Shown: positions 1 through 6,993 of the stretch, piece after piece
How positions within the stretch are numbered: position 1 is the stretch's first letter
How the letters are laid out: the number at the start of each line of letters is the position of its first letter
Assembly (NCBI GenBank): GCA_964591295.1
Contig: CAZQAG010000004.1
Span: forward strand, 1 to 64,000
Length of the DNA stretch: 64,000 nt
Reading direction: 5' to 3'
DNA from: VAXT01 sp964591295
GTDB lineage: Bacteria > Actinomycetota > Thermoleophilia > Gaiellales > Gaiellaceae
The notes under the pieces: generated by a model
Database searches by the model: none
What the model saw: only the letters and a program-made list of their open reading frames with translations
Told to the model about the DNA's origin: nothing
Position numbers and translations under genes: made by a program

Positions 1-162
1 CAGTACGGCGTCTGGGGCGAGAAGAACTACGCCGGCAAGAAGTACATGGGCATCAACCGCACTACATTCGTGATCGACGCAAAGGGGCATGTCGTCAAGA
101 CGATGCGCAACGTCAAGCCGGACGGCCATCCGCAGAAGGTGCTCGAGGCTCTGCCGTCGTGA
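1..162 (+). CDS. bcp: Peroxiredoxin, BCP family (C-terminal end, 5' end outside window)
   Basis: The open frame enters at base 1 and ends at TGA 160-162, leaving the last 53 residues of the protein. The segment YGVWGEK, then KKYMGINRTTFVID, is the characteristic C-terminal half of bacterioferritin-comigratory-protein peroxiredoxins, cytoplasmic thioredoxin-dependent enzymes that reduce peroxides. The peroxidatic cysteine lies upstream of the window, so catalytic competence cannot be checked. The next gene is on the opposite strand and converges on it with a gap of about 20 bases. Confidence 0.85.
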   Translation, partial: QYGVWGEKNYAGKKYMGINRTTFVIDAKGHVVKTMRNVKPDGHPQKVLEALPS

Positions 163-184
163 CAGTCGGACTCGAAGCCCTAGC

Positions 185-925
185 TCACTGAGGACGCGTC
201 CACCGCTCGATCTCCTCGCCCTCGGCATTGCGACCGACAACGAATTCGATTTCCACTCGACCCTCGTCATTCGGGATCGTCCCCAGCGCGTGACCGCTGA
301 CGACCGGTAGCGACAGGTCAGGCGCACCTTCGAGTCGGAGATCGACACGCGTGATCGCGTCGTCGTAGATGCGGACATGCAAGATCCGGACGCTCGGGCG
401 CACGTACGTCCACGCCGGCCCGTTGGGTCGGATCGCCCCGTTGTCATCCGTCCCGTCGCACGAGCCAAAGCCGCCCGGCTGCCCGGTATCAGGGTTTTTC
501 CCAGTCTGAATGAGCCAGCACTGGCGGCCGTCCTCCGTTGGCGCTGCCCAGAGATAGATCGGCCCGTCCGCCGTCTCGATCTCGGCGACTCCGCGCGCCT
601 CGCCGGGAACGACAGGCGAGAAGCGGTCGCGCATCTCCCGCCCCGCGGCGGCAGCGAACGCGAAGTGCTGCTCGCGACGCGAGTTGCCCTCGGTAAAGGA
701 CTCCTGCACTGCGGGCGGTGCAGGATCACCCTGGATCAGATCCAGCACGCGACCGCCGATACCGAACGCGGGCGTGACGAGAAGCGCGGCCGCTGCGGCG
801 GCCGCCGCAATGAGCGCAACGCGCCTGCGTGGCCGGCGGGCCCGACGCCGAACGGCAAGCCAGTCCGAGTCGTCCATGGGATTGCTTACTTGCGAGAAAT
901 GCTGTTCGAGCAGGTCGTCCGTCAT
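185..925 (-). CDS. Anti-sigma-like one-TM protein with extracytoplasmic C-terminal domain
   Basis: This 246-residue protein has a short charged N-terminus, an arginine cluster, one hydrophobic segment at about residues 36-56 (alanine-rich), and a long presumably extracytoplasmic domain. The start at 925 overlaps the stop of the upstream ECF sigma gene in an ATGA arrangement, so the two are probably translationally coupled. That position and topology are typical of a sigma-factor-associated membrane regulator, though no zinc-binding anti-sigma motif is visible. The C-terminal half, with a tract IYDDAITRVDLRLEGA, resembles the C-terminal parts of four other proteins in this window (31571, 34335, 35390 and 49642). 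Function as a regulator of the neighbouring sigma factor is inferred. Confidence 0.6.
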   Translation of the reverse strand: MTDDLLEQHFSQVSNPMDDSDWLAVRRRARRPRRRVALIAAAAAAAALLVTPAFGIGGRVLDLIQGDPAPPAVQESFTEGNSRREQHFAFAAAAGREMRDRFSPVVPGEARGVAEIETADGPIYLWAAPTEDGRQCWLIQTGKNPDTGQPGGFGSCDGTDDNGAIRPNGPAWTYVRPSVRILHVRIYDDAITRVDLRLEGAPDLSLPVVSGHALGTIPNDEGRVEIEFVVGRNAEGEEIERWTRPQ

Positions 926-1398
926 TGCAGTGCTCCTTCGGGCTCGAGGGTTTCGGCAAGCGCTTGGTGGGCTTGCGCAAGGGTCGCCGCGACGGTCCCT
1001 TCGCTCACATCGCAGGCCGTCGCGATATCGGCGTAGGAAAAATCGGCGAAGTAACGCAGGAAGACGATCAGGCGCCGGCGGGGCGGCAAGGTCGCGAGGG
1101 CCGCGGTGAGCGACGGGTGGCGCTCCGGAGCGACCAGCTGCGGATCGAGCACGTCGTCGATGGACACCTCGGGCACGCCGCGCGCCTCGAGCGCGGCACG
1201 GAGAGTGATTTGCCACACCCAGGCCGCGAGCGAACCATCACCGCGAAACTGCTTCCGGCTCGCAAGCGCGCGTGCAAATCCCTCCTGCACCGCGTCGCGG
1301 GCGCTCTCGTAGCTGCCCGTGACCGTCGCCAGAGCGTTGCGGAAGCCCAGGTACCGCTCCCGGTAGAGCTGCTCGATCGCATGCGCGCGTTCGTCCAT
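922..1398 (-). CDS. ECF-type RNA polymerase sigma factor
   Basis: The 158-residue protein has the two-domain layout of small group-4 sigma factors. Region 2 is at about residues 8-70, including DAVQEGFARAL and an FRGDGSLAAWVWQI segment, and region 4 is at about 98-150, with LPPRRRLIVFLRYFADFSY followed by the helix-turn-helix DIATACDVSEGTVAATLAQA. It would direct RNA polymerase to a small regulon. Its stop overlaps the start of the downstream anti-sigma-like gene. The pair closely parallels the pair at 35390-36612, suggesting duplication of the module. The regulon cannot be read from the sequence. Confidence 0.88.
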   Translation of the reverse strand: MDERAHAIEQLYRERYLGFRNALATVTGSYESARDAVQEGFARALASRKQFRGDGSLAAWVWQITLRAALEARGVPEVSIDDVLDPQLVAPERHPSLTAALATLPPRRRLIVFLRYFADFSYADIATACDVSEGTVAATLAQAHQALAETLEPEGALQ

Positions 1399-1450
1399 GC
1401 CTAAGAGAGAGGACGAACAGGCAAGGAATCTTTAGCGAGCCAGTGTTTCA

Positions 1451-2746
1451 ATGCAGCACAATGATCCCGAACCGCACCTACTCTCTAGCGCCGGAGGCGC
1501 CGTCTTGACTACCAAGCCAGGCAAGTGCGACAAGTTCAGGGCCACGAAGACCAAATCCACACGTCGCCGACCCGGAAAGCGGGCGCGAGTGCGCTCCGGA
1601 AATCTTGCACTTGTTCTTTGCGCCAGCGTCGCGTTGGGCGCGCTCGCACTCGGCCAGAGCAAGACGAGGACCGCTCAAGCCGCGACCTCGCCCCTCAACT
1701 CCGAGGTCTTCGTAATGAACGTGGATGGGAGCGCCCAGACCAACGTGACCAACAACGCGGCTTACGACGCCGGGCCAACATGGTCTCCCGACGGTACGAG
1801 GATCGCTCTCCACACCAATCGTGGCATCGACGGCAACTCCGAGATCTTCGTGATGAGCGCGGACGGGAGCGTTCAAGCAAACCTCAGCAGCAATGCGGCA
1901 AGTGAGGCCTTGCCGGCATGGTCGCCCGACGGTACGAGGATTGCCTTCGAGACCAACCGCGGCCGCGGCAGCTTCGAGATCTTTGTCATGAACGCTGACG
2001 GGAGTGGCCAGACCAATCTGACCAGAAACGGCTCAGCCGACAACTCAGCGGCCTGGTCCCCCGACGGCAGGAGGATCGCCTACAGCCACAAGAACGAAAT
2101 CTTCGTCATGAACGCCGACGGCACGGGCAAAAGAAACCTGACCAGACACCGAGCGACCGACTACCAGCCCGCCTGGTCGCCCGACGGCAGGAGGATCGCC
2201 TTCGTCACATGGCGCCCGGATCGCAGGTGTGGCGCGAACCTCGAGATATTCGTCATGAACGCCGACGGGAGTGCGCAAGAGAATCTCACTCACGATCGAG
2301 CAGATGACGCGGACCCGGCCTGGTCGCCTGACGGAGCGAGAATCGCATTCGCAACGGACCGTGCGGACCGCAACTACGAAATCTTCGCGATGAAGGCAGA
2401 CGGCGGGGAGCCGACAAATCTGACAACTGACCCCGCGAACGATGATCGGTCCCCGGACTGGTCGCCAAGCGCCGCGAAGATCGCTTACACGCGCGCTCCT
2501 GCATGGTCACCGCAACCTCCGCCACCGGCCGGCACACCCCGCTGCCGTGTACCGCTGGTGATCGGGCTGCGACTAGAGCGAGCGAAGACGTACCTCCGTA
2601 GGACGGCCTGCGCGGTCGGCGGCGTCCGGTACGCGCGCTCCCGGAAGCCACGGGGCCGGGTGATCGAGCAGAGCGAGCGGCCGGGAAGGATCTGCTCTCC
2701 GTTGAGCCGAGTCGATCTCGTCGTCAGCCGCGGCCGCAAGGCCTAG
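1451..2746 (+). CDS. Secreted PD40 (TolB-like) beta-propeller protein with C-terminal PASTA domain
   Basis: After a basic N-terminus there is one hydrophobic signal-like segment (about residues 52-70, LALVLCASVALGALALG). Then come about seven PD40/WD40-like blades, each carrying variants of EIFVMNADGS, NLT and WSPDGTRIAF, as in TolB propellers. The last 65 residues (CRVPLVIGLRLERAKTYL onward) form a PASTA-like domain, closely similar to the C-terminus of the giant adhesin at 14149-25366. The protein is probably cell-surface; a ligand is not evident. The gene diverges from the sigma operon, leaving about 50 bases for promoters. The first 25-40 residues may not be translated, because later start codons exist. 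Confidence 0.75.
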   Translation: MQHNDPEPHLLSSAGGAVLTTKPGKCDKFRATKTKSTRRRPGKRARVRSGNLALVLCASVALGALALGQSKTRTAQAATSPLNSEVFVMNVDGSAQTNVTNNAAYDAGPTWSPDGTRIALHTNRGIDGNSEIFVMSADGSVQANLSSNAASEALPAWSPDGTRIAFETNRGRGSFEIFVMNADGSGQTNLTRNGSADNSAAWSPDGRRIAYSHKNEIFVMNADGTGKRNLTRHRATDYQPAWSPDGRRIAFVTWRPDRRCGANLEIFVMNADGSAQENLTHDRADDADPAWSPDGARIAFATDRADRNYEIFAMKADGGEPTNLTTDPANDDRSPDWSPSAAKIAYTRAPAWSPQPPPPAGTPRCRVPLVIGLRLERAKTYLRRTACAVGGVRYARSRKPRGRVIEQSERPGRICSPLSRVDLVVSRGRKA

Positions 2747-2754
2747 TCAGCGCG

Positions 2755-2788
2755 ATGCGGATGAGAGGACTTGAACCTCCACGGGGTT
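2755..2788. repeat. attL-like copy of the tRNA-Leu 3' end
   Basis: Thirty-four bases here are identical to 10848-10881, which lie in the 3' part of the intact tRNA-Leu gene (T-arm and acceptor strand). Identity stops exactly at both edges in the two copies. Tyrosine integrases commonly use tRNA 3' ends as attachment sites, and the integrase gene sits at the opposite end beside the intact tRNA. This copy is therefore the distal boundary of the integrated element. Confidence 0.92.
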
Positions 2789-2902
2789 CTGAGAGCCGTG
2801 GCGGTCGGTCCGGGAAGGTGGCGGGAAGTGGCTTGGCTCTGCGAAATACCGCACGCGCTCGGTATTCGAGCCGCTTCCCTCCACACCCGTTCCGGCGAGG
2901 TT

Positions 2903-2920
2903 TGGGCCAGAAATGGGCCA
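2903..2920. promoter_or_regulatory. Arm-type integrase-binding repeats, left side
   Basis: The heptamer TGGGCCA occurs twice with an 11-base period (2903-2909 and 2914-2920), about 115 bases inside attL. The same pair with the same period lies 20-40 bases inside attR at 10810-10827. Symmetric, helically phased repeats beside an att core are what tyrosine integrases use as arm sites. The assignment is by analogy. Confidence 0.5.
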
Positions 2921-2936
2921 AGGAGCGTGATAATGC

Positions 2937-3218
2937 TTGGTCGTGGACACTCTCGTGTTTCGCACGTCAAAGCGACGCATCGAGGTTCCCTGGGAGAAAG
3001 CCATCGAGCTCCAGGACCGCTTGGTCAACCTGCCCGGTGGTGCGGGAGTCATTGAGGCGATCAGTCACCGCACGCCGGCTGGAGTCGTTCTCACACACGC
3101 GCAAAAGAAGATCGTTTACGGGGTCCTGAACGACTGGGGGGCGCTTGGGACCATCGCCGACCTCGGCGATGAACTCATGGCGCTTCGCGACGAGCTAGAC
3201 GACGATCTCCACCCTTAA
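2937..3218 (+). CDS. Hypothetical 93-residue protein, first gene of the satellite
   Basis: The frame opens with TTG at 2937 (a GTG at 2943 is an equally possible start) and encodes a soluble, acidic-tailed protein with VEVPWEKA-like and LTHAQKKIVYGVLNDWG segments and the end DELMALRDELDDDLHP. No motif is recognised. It lies between attL and the capsid gene, separated from the latter by a 220-base leader, so it may be transcribed independently. Confidence 0.5.
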   Translation: MVVDTLVFRTSKRRIEVPWEKAIELQDRLVNLPGGAGVIEAISHRTPAGVVLTHAQKKIVYGVLNDWGALGTIADLGDELMALRDELDDDLHP

Positions 3219-3437
3219 GCGAAAGGGCCGAAACCGCGCGCTCTGTAGCTGCCGCTACTATTCAGCACAGACCTAAGCGCGTGCGTCTAGCTTGGCCCGG
3301 CGGCCTCACTCCCAGGAGGCCGGGCATTTCGGAGTCGCACGGAGGGAGTAGCGGAAGTCTCACCCGGTAGCTCTGGCCGCCGAAAGCGGAGCCGAGCGGG
3401 AGCCGAATTCGTAACCCGAATTCGAGGAGACATTCCC
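3219..3437. other. Leader upstream of the capsid gene with an imperfect hairpin
   Basis: No gene is seen in these 219 bases. A GC-rich hairpin lies at 3296-3324: GGCCTC pairs with GAGGCC and CCC pairs with GGG around a small bulge. No T-run follows, so a classical terminator is unlikely; it may be a structured leader of the capsid transcript. A GAGGAGA ribosome-binding sequence lies just before the capsid start at 3438. A promoter is expected here but none could be fixed by eye. Confidence 0.35.
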
Positions 3438-4757
3438 ATGGAAGCACGAGCAAGGCTGAACGAGCTCCAGGAGGAGCTGGTCACCGCGCACGGCAAACTC
3501 GACGACTGCCTGCAGGAGTTCATCGTCGACGGCAAAGACGTCACGAAACTGACCGGCGGCGACGAGAAGCGAGTGAGCGAGATCGAGGTCGAGATCTCGC
3601 GCCTCAAGGGTCAGGTCACGCGAGCCCGCGAGCTCGTCGAGAACGAACCGCGCGCCGAGCGGAGAATCAAGCCCACCGACATCGACGAGGACGACGGCCT
3701 GGCGCCGCCGCTGCTCACGCGCGAACAGCGCATGGCCGACGTCGGCCACTACTCGCCCGAGTTTCGGCGCGAGGACGTTGCGAAGTTCTCGCTGGGTCGA
3801 CTCGTCCGGGGAATGGTCACCGGCTCATGGGAGGACGCCGCGCTCGAGCGCCGCGCGCTCTCCGAGGGCACGAACACGGCCGGCGGGTTCCTGACGCCCG
3901 AGCCGCTGTCCAACTTCGTCATCGACCGCATCCGAAACGTGGGTCGAGTATTCGAGGCCGGAGCGCGAACGCTGAGAATGGACAGCGACTCGCTCTCGAT
4001 CCCGCGCCTCACCACAGGCGTTTCGGGGGCGTGGCGAGCCGAGAACGCCGCCGTCAACGAGAGCGACCCGGCGTTCGATCGCGTCACGTTCACGCCGCGG
4101 ACGCTGGCCGTTCTCACCCGGCTGTCCTACGAGCTGTTTCAGGACATGACGCCGGAAGGCGCGGCCGTCATCGAGACGGAGCTCATCCAGGCGCTCGCGA
4201 TCGAGCTCGACCGCGTCGCGCTCCGCGGAACAGGCACACCGCCCGAGCCGAAGGGCGTCTTGAACCACACGGGCGTCACGACGATCACCAACGGCGCGAA
4301 CGGCACCGCGATGACCTGGGACATGCTCATCGCGGCGATGGCGGCCGTGCAGGCCGCGGGCTTCGACCCGAACGCGAGCATCCTCGCGCCGCGGGCGACG
4401 AAGTCCCTCGCGCTGACGAAGGAGGCGACGACGAACGCCTATCTGGCGGCACCGCCCTACGTCGCCGGCCACGAGCTGCTCGTGACGAACCAGATCCCGA
4501 TCAACCTGACGACGGGAACCTCATCCGACACGAGCGAGATCTACACCGGCCAGTGGGACCAGCTCCTGATCGGCTTTCGGCCGCAGGTCAGCATCCAGGT
4601 TCAGCAGACCGGCGGCCAGGACGGGATGGTTGGCGTCAAGACCTCGCAGGAGCGCTACATCGACTCCATGCAAATCGGGGTCCTCGCGTTCCTCCGCGCC
4701 GACGTACAGGTCCTCCACGGCGAAGCGTTCGCCGTCTCGACCGGAGTGAGGCCGTAA
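3438..4757 (+). CDS. HK97-fold phage major capsid protein
   Basis: The 439-residue product has the length and layout of HK97-type capsid precursors. A charged, predicted coiled-coil scaffolding (delta) domain occupies about residues 1-90. The shell domain begins near residue 130 with the family-typical NTAGGFLTPEPLSNFVID, followed by IPRLTTGVSGAW, a LTRLSYELFQD helix, and a C-terminal end with RADVQVLHGEAFAV. It would self-assemble into an icosahedral head. No prohead protease gene is adjacent, so removal of the delta domain, if it occurs, would need a helper enzyme. Start ATG 3438 follows GAGGAGA. The stop overlaps the next start (TAATG). Confidence 0.9.
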   Translation: MEARARLNELQEELVTAHGKLDDCLQEFIVDGKDVTKLTGGDEKRVSEIEVEISRLKGQVTRARELVENEPRAERRIKPTDIDEDDGLAPPLLTREQRMADVGHYSPEFRREDVAKFSLGRLVRGMVTGSWEDAALERRALSEGTNTAGGFLTPEPLSNFVIDRIRNVGRVFEAGARTLRMDSDSLSIPRLTTGVSGAWRAENAAVNESDPAFDRVTFTPRTLAVLTRLSYELFQDMTPEGAAVIETELIQALAIELDRVALRGTGTPPEPKGVLNHTGVTTITNGANGTAMTWDMLIAAMAAVQAAGFDPNASILAPRATKSLALTKEATTNAYLAAPPYVAGHELLVTNQIPINLTTGTSSDTSEIYTGQWDQLLIGFRPQVSIQVQQTGGQDGMVGVKTSQERYIDSMQIGVLAFLRADVQVLHGEAFAVSTGVRP

Positions 4758-4963
4758 TGCCGGATCGGAAGGCGAAGACGGCGCCGCCGAAGCACGGCGG
4801 TCCCGAGACCAAGATCCGGCTCTCGCCCGACCTCGAGGAGGCGATCTACATCAACGGGGTCTGGATCAGTCCCGGCGAGGAAGCCTGGGTCGAGAAGAAG
4901 GCCGCGGCCAGGCTCGTCAAAGACGGCGATGCCGAAAAAGGTCGCGTAGGACGAGGGGCATAA
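4757..4963 (+). CDS. Small basic protein coupled to the capsid gene
   Basis: This 68-residue protein starts in the TAATG overlap with the capsid stop, which implies translational coupling. It is lysine-rich with KIRLSPDLEEAIYINGVWISPGEEAW in the middle and a basic end. The position directly after a capsid gene, and the small size, fit a head-completion, decoration or connector-type protein, but there is no recognised motif. Calling it structural is contextual inference only. Confidence 0.6.
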   Translation: MPDRKAKTAPPKHGGPETKIRLSPDLEEAIYINGVWISPGEEAWVEKKAAARLVKDGDAEKGRVGRGA

Positions 4964-4975
4964 GGAGGACGACGA

Positions 4976-5248
4976 GTGATCTCTAGCGCACAAGTCACGG
5001 TCGACTCAACCGCCGACCTGGTGGCCGAGGCATCGACGGACACAAGCGGCGGAAACGGCTATGACCTGGCCGTTAGCAACCGCGGCTCGGTAGCCGTCTA
5101 TCTGGGCGACGCGGCGGTCTCGAGCTCGATCGGCTTCCAGCTCGACCCGGGCGCGTCTGTCGCGTTCTGGCTCGGCCCGGGCGAGGCCCTGTACGGCATC
5201 ACTGTCTCGGGGTCGGCTCGTCTCGACGTCCTCAGGGTCGGCGCATGA
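4976..5248 (+). CDS. Small beta-rich protein, possible head decoration protein
   Basis: The GTG start at 4976 is preceded by a strong AAGGAGG. The 90-residue product is threonine-, serine- and glycine-rich with alternating hydrophobics (VAVYLGDAAVSS, then FQLDPGASVAFWLGPGEALYGITV). This pattern suggests a small beta-sandwich, as in phage decoration or stabilisation proteins. Its C-terminal stop overlaps the next gene by an ATGA. No specific family is recognised, and the decoration role is inferred from position and fold impression. Confidence 0.6.
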   Translation: MISSAQVTVDSTADLVAEASTDTSGGNGYDLAVSNRGSVAVYLGDAAVSSSIGFQLDPGASVAFWLGPGEALYGITVSGSARLDVLRVGA

Positions 5249-5382
5249 CCGGCGGGATCGAACTTCAAGGCCCGGGGATCGCACAGGGGGCCTGTGTCCG
5301 CTCATGCGACCCTCCGGGCGCCATCGACGCGGACGGTCGAGTCAGCGGGAAGGTCGTCATGGCCGAGGTCACGGGGGTCTGA
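5245..5382 (+). CDS. 45-residue protein overlapping its neighbour
   Basis: ATG 5245 overlaps the preceding stop by four bases, and the frame (MTGGIELQGPGIAQ to MAEVTGV) closes at TGA 5380-5382, one base before the next ATG. The tight fit between two genes in a coupled chain is the only evidence that it is real. No motif is visible. It may be a small structural or linker protein. Confidence 0.4.
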   Translation: MTGGIELQGPGIAQGACVRSCDPPGAIDADGRVSGKVVMAEVTGV

Positions 5383-5383
5383 G

Positions 5384-5881
5384 ATGGCTGCCGTATTCCT
5401 TCGCATCGGCCTCCAGCTCGGGCTGAAAGTCGGGGGTCAGTTGGTCGAGGCGTCAATCCGTGGTCTCGGCGAGATCGGCGGCGCTCTAGGTGGCCTTTCC
5501 GGCGGGGGCGGGTCGTTCGGAGCCGGAGTGAGGACCTCCGGCCTTCGAGAACTGCAGCGCGATCTCGGCGGTGCGCGCTCCGACTTCGGCAAGGATCTGA
5601 CAGCGGCTCTGAAAGACGCGGCCGAGCCCATCCGCGCCTCGGCCGCGTCCACGGCCGCGCAGTGGGGGTCCAAGACTGCGTCGGGTTATGCGGTTTCGGT
5701 TCGGGGGACGCGTGCCTACGTTCGGCAGAGGCGCCGCAAGACGACCGGCCAACATCCCGAGTTCGGCGCTCTGCAGATGCGAGAAGCACTCCTCCCGGCA
5801 GTGGCTTCCCAGGAAGGGGAGGTCTTCCGGCGCGTCGAGAGGGCGGTCGACGATGTCCTTCGTCGCCACAAGCTGCTGTAA
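5384..5881 (+). CDS. Putative head-tail joining or minor structural protein
   Basis: The 165-residue product begins with a hydrophobic, glycine-rich stretch (about residues 1-45, including LGGLSGGGGSFGAGV). An amphipathic helical region follows (RELQRDLGGARSDFGKDLTAALKDAAEPIRAS), then a basic AYVRQRRRKTTGQHPEFG segment and a C-terminal helix. The RELQR...AL..AAEPI pattern and the late HPEFG motif recall HK97 gp10-like tail-completion proteins, but the similarity is only by eye. It sits fourth after the capsid gene, where connector genes occur in phages. Confidence 0.5.
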   Translation: MAAVFLRIGLQLGLKVGGQLVEASIRGLGEIGGALGGLSGGGGSFGAGVRTSGLRELQRDLGGARSDFGKDLTAALKDAAEPIRASAASTAAQWGSKTASGYAVSVRGTRAYVRQRRRKTTGQHPEFGALQMREALLPAVASQEGEVFRRVERAVDDVLRRHKLL

Positions 5882-5921
5882 ATGGTCGGTCCTCGGCCGA
5901 GGCTGTCGTCATACTGAATTC

Positions 5922-6509
5922 GTGGCCGTCGACGAGACCTACTGGGAAGCGCCGGATGCCGGGGACGAGCCGAACGTGACCGGGCCGAACGTGATCGGCC
6001 TGGCGGAACTCCTGCCCGTCGGCGAGCCTTCGCTCTCGATCTACCTCGAGCACATCGCGGCGTGGATCGACGGGCCACACGCTTCCGAGGAGCAATTCGA
6101 CGAAGTCGTTGACGCCCTCAAAGCCAACCCCCGTTCGCTGGAGCAGTTCGACATCTTCGAGCAGATGACCTACGCGGGCTATCGCCAGGCCGTGGGCGAG
6201 ATCGCTCGCAGCCAAGCCGAGTCGCTCGAGACGTGGGCGCCTCGGCTCTCAAGACCAAGCAAGCGTCACCAGTACCGGGCGGTCGCCTCTCGGTTCCGGG
6301 CGTTGTCCCGATCGGTCACGGGAGCCCTCGCTCGTTCAACCGGCCTCTACGTCCCTGCAGCGCCGCGCACACCGGGTCGGCCCCGCAGAGCTCGCGCCAC
6401 CGCGCGAACCGCGTCGCGCGCCTCGCCATCCGGCGAACCTGACTTACCCCCTCCCCCGCTAGGGGGATTCCGAAGGCTGCTCGTTCGCCTCTTCCGGGAG
6501 GCACGATGA
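5922..6509 (+). CDS. Hypothetical acidic/basic bipartite protein
   Basis: From a GTG at 5922 the frame gives 195 residues. The first 110 are acidic and helical (SLSIYLEHIAAWIDGPHASEEQ, then FDEVVDALKANPRSLEQF). The remainder is strongly basic and arginine-rich, ending in PLGGFRRLLVRLFREAR. The acidic half resembles tail-assembly-chaperone-sized proteins in charge pattern, but I do not recognise a family. The stop overlaps the next ATG. The basic half covers a GC-rich hairpin near 6447-6467, so part of it may be a recent in-frame insertion. Confidence 0.5.
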   Translation: MAVDETYWEAPDAGDEPNVTGPNVIGLAELLPVGEPSLSIYLEHIAAWIDGPHASEEQFDEVVDALKANPRSLEQFDIFEQMTYAGYRQAVGEIARSQAESLETWAPRLSRPSKRHQYRAVASRFRALSRSVTGALARSTGLYVPAAPRTPGRPRRARATARTASRASPSGEPDLPPPPLGGFRRLLVRLFREAR

Positions 6510-6793
6510 GGGCGGCCCGCGTTACGCTAACTCACCTCTGCGCGACGTGCGGGGAGTCGTTCGAGCCTCGCCGATCGACCGGGCGCTACTGCAAGAACGC
6601 CTGCCGGCAGGCCGCGTATCGAAACCGGGTCGCTGAGGCGCCGCTCGAGGAGCGCGAACGGCTCTTTGGTCCGATCCCCTGCGAGCCCGACGAGGCGCCG
6701 CGCTTCCTCTGGGAAGCCGCGCTGCACGTTCCTGAAGACGCGCTCCTGATGGCGATCGTCGCCCCCGACGTCTGCGCGGCGGTCGCCGCGTGA
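6506..6793 (+). CDS. Small zinc-finger-like protein
   Basis: This 95-residue protein starts in an ATGA overlap. Its N-terminus has CATCGESFEPRRSTGRYCKNACRQAAYRNR: a CxxC pair, then two further cysteines five residues apart. This is the pattern of a treble-clef or zinc-ribbon finger common in small actinophage DNA-associated proteins. The C-terminal half is acidic. A regulatory or HNH-related DNA-binding role is possible; no catalytic HNH residues are present. Confidence 0.6.
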   Translation: MRAARVTLTHLCATCGESFEPRRSTGRYCKNACRQAAYRNRVAEAPLEERERLFGPIPCEPDEAPRFLWEAALHVPEDALLMAIVAPDVCAAVAA

Positions 6794-6993
6794 GCCGCGC
6801 CGCGATCGTGAGCGCGCTCGAAGCCCTCGAGGTCGGCGACCAGGCCTACGCGGTCGAGATCCTGCTCTCTGCGCTCGAGGATGGGCCGACCGCCCAACGG
6901 CGTCAGCACGAGTGTCACTGCGGCCGCTCGTTCAACTGGCCGGGTGAGCGTGACGAGCATCGCCGCGTCGCCCATCTCGAGGAGGCCGCGTGA
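6790..6993 (+). CDS. Small protein with one C2H2-like finger
   Basis: The 67-residue product begins at GTG 6790, overlapping the previous stop (GTGA), and ends overlapping the ATPase start in the same way. After a helical N-terminus, its C-terminal half, ECHCGRSFNWPGERDEHRRVAHLEE, has the CxC...H...H spacing of a single zinc finger. The tight coupling to the RepA-like ATPase suggests a partner in DNA binding or replication, which is inference. Confidence 0.55.
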   Translation: MSRAAIVSALEALEVGDQAYAVEILLSALEDGPTAQRRQHECHCGRSFNWPGERDEHRRVAHLEEAA

